NCBI GenBank assembly: GCA_934373235.1
Contig: CAKROW010000088.1
Coordinates: forward strand, 1-8,874
DNA length: 8,874 nt
Source: an uncultured Blautia sp.
GTDB taxonomy: Bacteria; Bacillota; Clostridia; Lachnospirales; Lachnospiraceae
Direction of reading: 5' to 3'
The position numbers were made by a program, and so were the translations under genes. The notes under the pieces are model-generated. The model was not told the origin of the DNA and did not search any database. It was given only the letters and a program-made list of their open reading frames with translations. Every line of letters begins with the position of its first letter. Position 1 is the stretch's first letter. Positions 5,830-8,874 of this stretch are shown here, in pieces.

Positions 5830-6717
5830 ATGATTTGTGGAATGACGTATTTTCAGATATATCTGTATTTTTTGTTTTATTCTTTTGGAGGATGGGTCGT
5901 TGAAGTTATCTTCCATGCAGTAACATTAGGAAAGGTTGTAAACCGGGGATTTCTCAACGGTCCGGTATGCCCGGTATACGGGTTCGGTGTACTTTCTGTT
6001 TTTGCCATGCTTAATACCCTTCAGAGCGGTGGGCATGAAATGAGTGACGGAATGGTCTTTGTGTTTGGAATTGTTCTTGCAACTGCTGTAGAGCTGGTTG
6101 CAGGATGGCTTCTGGATGTCTGCTTCCATGCAAGATGGTGGGATTATTCCAATAAACCACTGAATTTTCATGGCTATATCTGTCTTGAGTTTTCCCTGAT
6201 ATGGGGACTTGCTATTGTGATGGTTGTAAAGGTTTTTCAGAAGTATGTGGAAAGTCAGGCTTCTCATACACCTTCCACACTGGAGTGGGTTGTTATGGCA
6301 ATTTTGTATGCCCTGTATCTGACTGACTTTATTGTGACAGTTGCGGTGATCCGTGGACTGAATAAGAAACTCACCAGACTGGATAAAGTACGTGCGGATC
6401 TGCGGATCGTAAGTGATAAGCTCAGCGATACGCTGGCAACAACCACAATCGACACAGCACAGAAGGTAGGGGAAGGAAAATTGCAGGTTGCTCTTGCGAA
6501 GGCAGAGTTTAGAGATGCTACTGTGGCTCAGAAAGAAAAATCGGTTGAAATGCTCCGTATGAAGAAAGCGGAACTTCAGGCACAGTTTGATGAATTATCA
6601 AATTCTATCACTAACCACACCGTATTCGGACAGGGAAGAATTATCAAAGCTTTCCCAGAGATGAAGCACAGAGATTATTCTGAGCTGATCCAGGATCTGA
6701 AGAAAAAACTTAAATAA
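5830..6717 (+). CDS. CmpB-like putative ABC-transporter type IV membrane protein with coiled-coil tail
   Basis: A 295-residue membrane protein resembling the Pfam family named putative ABC-transporter type IV (CmpB), common in Firmicutes and of unproven function. About five hydrophobic segments are seen (near 7-30, 46-64, 75-97, 117-137 and 152-175). The conserved loops NRGFLNGPVCPVYGFG (38-53) and WWDYSNKPLNFHGYICLE (103-120) are intact. From about 176 a hydrophilic helical tail, rich in Lys, Glu and Ala, likely forms a cytoplasmic coiled coil (about 180-260), ending in RIIKAFPEMKHRDYSELIQDL. GAGGAGGAG (5815-5823) precedes the ATG at 5830 at good spacing. No ABC ATPase gene is adjacent, so a transport role is doubtful; the family name is the main reason to mention it. 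The gene has its own promoter and shares a terminator with the convergent bioY. Confidence 0.8.
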   Translation: MICGMTYFQIYLYFLFYSFGGWVVEVIFHAVTLGKVVNRGFLNGPVCPVYGFGVLSVFAMLNTLQSGGHEMSDGMVFVFGIVLATAVELVAGWLLDVCFHARWWDYSNKPLNFHGYICLEFSLIWGLAIVMVVKVFQKYVESQASHTPSTLEWVVMAILYALYLTDFIVTVAVIRGLNKKLTRLDKVRADLRIVSDKLSDTLATTTIDTAQKVGEGKLQVALAKAEFRDATVAQKEKSVEMLRMKKAELQAQFDELSNSITNHTVFGQGRIIKAFPEMKHRDYSELIQDLKKKLK

Positions 6718-6735
6718 AATATCAAAAAAGAAACA

Positions 6736-6788
6736 AAAAACCCATCAGAGTACTGCGTGGAACTTGCAAGGTACACGGATGGGTTTTT
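6736..6788. terminator. Bidirectional terminator between convergent genes
   Basis: AAAAACCCATC (6736-6746) pairs perfectly with GATGGGTTTTT (6778-6788). The stem therefore ends in a T-run on the plus strand and, through the A-rich bases at 6724-6740, on the minus strand too. The 31-base interior can fold further: GTAC with TGC (6750-6756) pairs with GCA and GTAC (6766-6774) across a two-base bulge. It lies between the stops of the CmpB-like gene (6717) and bioY (6796) and can serve both. Confidence 0.88.
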
Positions 6789-6795
6789 GGGCATA

Positions 6796-7341
6796 TTATC
6801 GGATCCTTTTCTTTATCATCGGTCCAATGATCATTGCGATGATCATTTTAATGAGATCAGCCGGGATGAACGGAATTACACAGACTGCAAGGGCTGCTTT
6901 GAAGGTGTAATCTGCAACGATGCAGAACCATACAGTTCCGAAAAGATAGCAGACAATAGTTCCTACGATCATACCGATGAGATTGATCAGAGGTTTATGG
7001 CAGTTGTCGATCACCAGTCCGGCAATAATGGCCATGACGATAAATCCGATGATGTATCCGCCTGTAGGACCGGCCAGCTTTGCAGGGCCGCCGGTAAATC
7101 CGGAAAACACCGGAAGACCTACAAGGCCAAGCAGCAGATAGATCAGATAACTGATGGTTCCCTTTTTCCATCCGAGAAGATACAGGGACAGATAAATGGC
7201 AAGATTGGTAAATGAGATCGGAACCGGACCGATCGGAATTGACAGCGGGGCAAGAATACAGGTGACGGCTGTCATCAGAGCGGTAATAGTGATATCGTAG
7301 GTTTTCGTGTGTGGTGCAAAGGCTGTGTTTGTCTGAGCCAT
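6796..7341 (-). CDS. bioY: BioY biotin transporter (ECF substrate-binding S component)
   Basis: A 181-residue membrane protein with about six hydrophobic helices, the usual size of BioY. It binds biotin in the membrane and, in Firmicutes, normally works with a shared energy-coupling module (two ATPases and EcfT) encoded elsewhere. The family signature is intact: GLVGLPVFSGFTGGPAKLAG (72-91) followed by PTGGYIIGF (92-100). Ala21 and Ala25 in the first helix (ALMTAV) fit the AxxxA contact typical of S components. The start is 7341, because AAGGAGG (7351-7357) lies nine bases before it; the in-frame ATG at 7371 is upstream of this site. It follows bioB by 101 bases with no clear promoter between, so it is probably cotranscribed from the BirA-controlled promoter. 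No ATPase or EcfT gene is in the window. Confidence 0.95.
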   Translation of the reverse strand: MAQTNTAFAPHTKTYDITITALMTAVTCILAPLSIPIGPVPISFTNLAIYLSLYLLGWKKGTISYLIYLLLGLVGLPVFSGFTGGPAKLAGPTGGYIIGFIVMAIIAGLVIDNCHKPLINLIGMIVGTIVCYLFGTVWFCIVADYTFKAALAVCVIPFIPADLIKMIIAMIIGPMIKKRIR

Positions 7342-7408
7342 ATTAAAGATCCTCCTTTGAAAAATGGACATGATAATTACTGATTACGGTAAGCTGTGAA
7401 AAATCTAA

Positions 7409-7434
7409 ATGTGCAGATAAGATCATATGCACAT
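7409..7434 (-). other. Hairpin in the bioB-bioY intergenic region
   Basis: ATGTGCA (7409-7415) and TGCACAT (7428-7434) form a perfect seven-base inverted repeat with a 12-base centre. In the minus-strand message it lies about eight bases after the bioB stop and is followed by TTTAGATTTTT. It could act as a leaky terminator that lowers bioY expression, or stabilise the bioB message end. The T-run is interrupted, so the call is tentative. Confidence 0.45.
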
Positions 7435-7442
7435 GGTGGTGC

Positions 7443-8414
7443 TTATGCAGATTCAATCTCATAAGTAAATCCTGCATCCGTGATGGTTTTCAGGGTATCT
7501 TCGATTCCCTGGCCGCCTTCTGTAAGATAACCGGAAGCAAAAATGGAGTCTACAACACTGAGAAGTTTTTTTTCTTCGCCTTTGAAATAAACTTCCCTTC
7601 CGGCAGCACAGCGGATATCGGCTTTGGGTACCAGAAGTCTGGCAAGACAGAGGACTTTCATGCAGTATTCTGTTGTCAGACAGGAAATGTCGGCATTTCC
7701 GAGAGGAGTTCCCTTAATTGGCAGGAGGAAGTTGATCGGCAGTGCCTCAGGCTGGATCTCACGTAATTCAAGAAGCATGTCGACAACGTCTTCTTTGCTC
7801 TCACCCATACCGATGATGCCGCCGCTGCAGATCTCAAATCCAAGTCTCTGGAGCATATGGATATTCCGGACACGCTGCTCAAAAGTGTGAGTACTGCAGA
7901 TATTATGGTAAAAGGATCGGCTGCTGTTCAGGTTATGGTTGATTCGGTCAAGGCCGGCATCTTTGAGAATTTTTGCCTGATGCTCTGTGAGAAATCCGAT
8001 AGAACAGCAGAGATGGGTTCCATGTTCTTTCATTTTGCGGATCCTGCGTGCCAGTTCTTCAATTTCTTTATCTGTAAACTTCATTCCACTGAGGCCGATA
8101 CAGTGTCTGGATAAATGATACTCATTTACGAAATCATTGTCCTGATATAATTTGTCTTCATCTACCCATTTATATTTGTCGATATCGGCAGTAGAACGAC
8201 ATGACTGGGCACAGTAGGCACAATCCTGGGAACAGTTACCGCTGCGGGCATTGGTAAGGATATGTATGCTTACACGGTTTCCTTTATATTTATAACGTAA
8301 ACTTTTTGCACGGTCGATCAGTGACTCAAGCTCTTCATCAGGAGTATCTAAAATAGCAATAGCCTCATCTCTGGAGAGAACGGGAGAGCCTTTTTCATAT
8401 GATGTAGGATTCAT
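7443..8414 (-). CDS. bioB: Biotin synthase BioB (radical SAM)
   Basis: A 323-residue radical SAM enzyme of normal BioB length that inserts sulfur into dethiobiotin to form biotin. The SAM-cluster motif is Cys61, Cys65 and Cys68 in GNCSQDCAYCAQS. Aligned by eye with E. coli BioB, the auxiliary-cluster ligands are Cys105 (HCIG), Cys136 (HLCCSIG), Cys196 (ICSGGI) and Arg268 (DIRCAAGRE). Other landmarks are INHNLNSS (158-165) and INFLLPIKGTPL (227-238). Extra cysteines lie beside these ligands: Cys137 next to Cys136, Cys269 next to Arg268, and Cys173 in YHNICSTHT. This pattern differs from E. coli and may mark the anaerobe-type enzyme. GGAAGG (8425-8430) lies ten bases before ATG 8414. It is the first gene of a probable bioB-bioY unit. 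No bioA, bioD or bioF is in the window. Confidence 0.96.
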   Translation of the reverse strand: MNPTSYEKGSPVLSRDEAIAILDTPDEELESLIDRAKSLRYKYKGNRVSIHILTNARSGNCSQDCAYCAQSCRSTADIDKYKWVDEDKLYQDNDFVNEYHLSRHCIGLSGMKFTDKEIEELARRIRKMKEHGTHLCCSIGFLTEHQAKILKDAGLDRINHNLNSSRSFYHNICSTHTFEQRVRNIHMLQRLGFEICSGGIIGMGESKEDVVDMLLELREIQPEALPINFLLPIKGTPLGNADISCLTTEYCMKVLCLARLLVPKADIRCAAGREVYFKGEEKKLLSVVDSIFASGYLTEGGQGIEDTLKTITDAGFTYEIESA

Positions 8415-8418
8415 GGTG

Positions 8419-8457
8419 GTGATACCTTCCTTGTAGATTTTTTTGTACGGGTATCAC
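8419..8457. promoter_or_regulatory. Eight-base dyad spanning the bioB leader
   Basis: GTGATACC (8419-8426) and GGTATCAC (8450-8457) are perfect complements 23 bases apart. On the minus strand the first arm abuts the -10 box and the second includes the end of the GGAAGG ribosome site. With a start near 8449 only the second arm would be transcribed. It may be a second protein site or, with a start further upstream, a hairpin that hides the ribosome site. Confidence 0.4.
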
Positions 8458-8485
8458 TTTAACACATAAAAGCATAAAATGTCAA
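8456..8485 (-). promoter_or_regulatory. bioB-bioY promoter
   Basis: Read on the minus strand, TTGACA (8485-8480) is a perfect -35 box. It is followed after 18 bases by TAAAGT (8461-8456), with TG one base upstream of it as an extended -10 element. Transcription would begin near 8449, about 35 bases before the bioB start codon. Confidence 0.75.
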
Positions 8486-8510
8486 CTATAAAAATAATTA
8501 AGGTTTACAA
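8479..8510. promoter_or_regulatory. BirA-type biotin operator
   Basis: Read on the minus strand, TTGTAAAC (8510-8503), 16 bases, then GTTGACAT (8486-8479) closely match the Firmicutes BirA consensus of TTGTTAAC and GTTAACAA half-sites at about this spacing. The second half-site contains the -35 box of the bioB promoter, so bound BirA with biotinyl-AMP would block transcription when biotin is plentiful. The half-sites are seen directly; the regulator is not in the window. Confidence 0.8.
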
Positions 8511-8764
8511 TTGGTAGATGATCATAATGATCTGCCGCCTGGAAAAACAACAGGAGAGCTGGATCAGAAAAGGGAAGATGTAAGGATCTGTAAAATGGCA
8601 TCCGGTTGCATGAAGTGATGTGCACTGTTTGTGGGACACATTTTATAAATGTAACCACAGTGATTTTACCAGGGAAAAGAGAAAAATGTGAAGATCAAAA
8701 AGCACATGTCGGATGAAGTTTTCAAACAAATATAAATAGATTGATCATGGAGGTAATTGATATT
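8511..8764. other. Intergenic stretch between the bioB operator and the last gene
   Basis: No convincing coding sequence or RNA gene is seen here; frames on both strands lack ribosome sites or are only antisense shadows. It contains a near-palindrome GATCAT-A-ATGATC (8520-8532), a nested imperfect dyad (8623-8662), and GGAGGT (8749-8754), the ribosome site of the next gene. A TATAAA at 8731-8736 could be a -10 box for that gene, but no good -35 box accompanies it. Confidence 0.5.
8623..8662. promoter_or_regulatory. Nested imperfect dyad around a TATAAA box
   Basis: The inner arms ACATTT (8638-8643) and AAATGT (8647-8652) flank TAT. The outer arms CACT and GTGG (8623-8626 and 8631-8634) pair with CCAC and AGTG (8655-8662), leaving a four-base bulge on the left. 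A -10-like TATAAA (8644-8649) lies inside, with only a poor -35 candidate (TGCACT, 8621-8626). It may be an operator or an RNA hairpin upstream of the last gene. Confidence 0.35.
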
Positions 8765-8874
8765 ATGAAACTTGATGACTTTGTAGGAATGATGACAGGA
8801 CATTTTGACAATAAGGATCAATTTGATAAGATGCAGGCAGAAGGGAAAACATATCCATATGCTGAGCATGTAAA
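8765..8874 (+). CDS. Unidentified protein, N-terminal 36 codons (partial at window end)
   Basis: The frame opens with ATG 8765, ten bases after a strong GGAGGT (8749-8754), and stays open to the window edge. The visible residues begin MKLDDFVGMMTGHFDNKDQF and continue with a Lys/Gln-rich stretch and YPYAEHVN. There is no signal peptide or membrane segment, so a soluble cytoplasmic protein is likely. The pattern of an MTGHFDNKDQF segment followed by PYAEHV faintly recalls CpcT/CpeT-type proteins. With 36 residues I would not assign a family. Nothing links it functionally to bioB, which is transcribed away from it. Confidence 0.75.
   Translation, partial: MKLDDFVGMMTGHFDNKDQFDKMQAEGKTYPYAEHV

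Noticed and set aside
6757..7215. 152-codon open frame on the plus strand
   Set aside because: It runs antisense through bioY, starts inside the shared terminator, and has no ribosome site. Its composition is that of a reversed membrane-protein gene.
8533..8622. Possible riboswitch, because of a CAGGAGAGCTGG stretch resembling part of a glycine riboswitch
   Set aside because: The rest of the glycine aptamer core is absent, and no matching stem or downstream expression platform could be drawn.
8666..8869. 67-codon minus-strand frame at the window end
   Set aside because: It is antisense to the start of the last gene, which has a strong ribosome site. No family likeness is seen.

Overview
The window looks like chromosomal DNA of an anaerobic Gram-positive bacterium of the class Clostridia. 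A gut Lachnospiraceae member close to Blautia or Ruminococcus is my inference. It rests on a formate-tetrahydrofolate ligase of the acetogen/Clostridia type, a secreted clostripain-family protease, strong GGAGG-type ribosome binding sites, moderate GC content, and a bioB-bioY pair behind a Firmicutes-style BirA operator. I see no prophage, insertion sequence, CRISPR array, rRNA or tRNA.

Layout, left to right. (1) 1-873: the 3' half of fhs, closed by a hairpin terminator. (2) 994-3075: a single-gene unit for a secreted C11 cysteine peptidase, with a recognisable promoter and a strong terminator. (3) 3125-3737: a divergent pair, a 77-aa Xre-type repressor on the minus strand and an 84-aa two-helix membrane protein on the plus strand. 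A short dyad sits between the -35 and -10 boxes of the plus-strand promoter. The membrane gene also carries a perfect internal ribosome binding site and in-frame ATG that would give a 40-aa single-helix peptide. (4) 3767-5674: a MarR regulator and a MATE efflux pump overlapping by 11 bases. A consensus promoter is embedded in a 48-bp dyad with three TAATTA boxes at exact 13-bp spacing. (5) 5720-6717: a CmpB-like membrane protein with a coiled-coil tail, driven by an extended -10 promoter. (6) 6736-6788: a terminator shared by the converging transcripts. (7) 6796-8510, minus strand: bioB then bioY, behind a promoter whose -35 box lies inside a BirA-like operator. (8) 8511-8764: a mostly featureless intergenic stretch with small dyads. 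(9) 8765 to the end: the first 36 codons of an unrecognised gene.

The genes do not form one pathway. They are several short, independently regulated units: one-carbon metabolism, extracellular proteolysis, a repressor/membrane-peptide pair, a drug-responsive efflux operon, and biotin acquisition. The most interesting signals are regulatory: the MarR operator, the Xre intergenic region with the nested small protein, and the BirA-controlled bioB-bioY unit whose BioB carries extra cysteines. I saw no clear sign of a wholly new multi-gene system.
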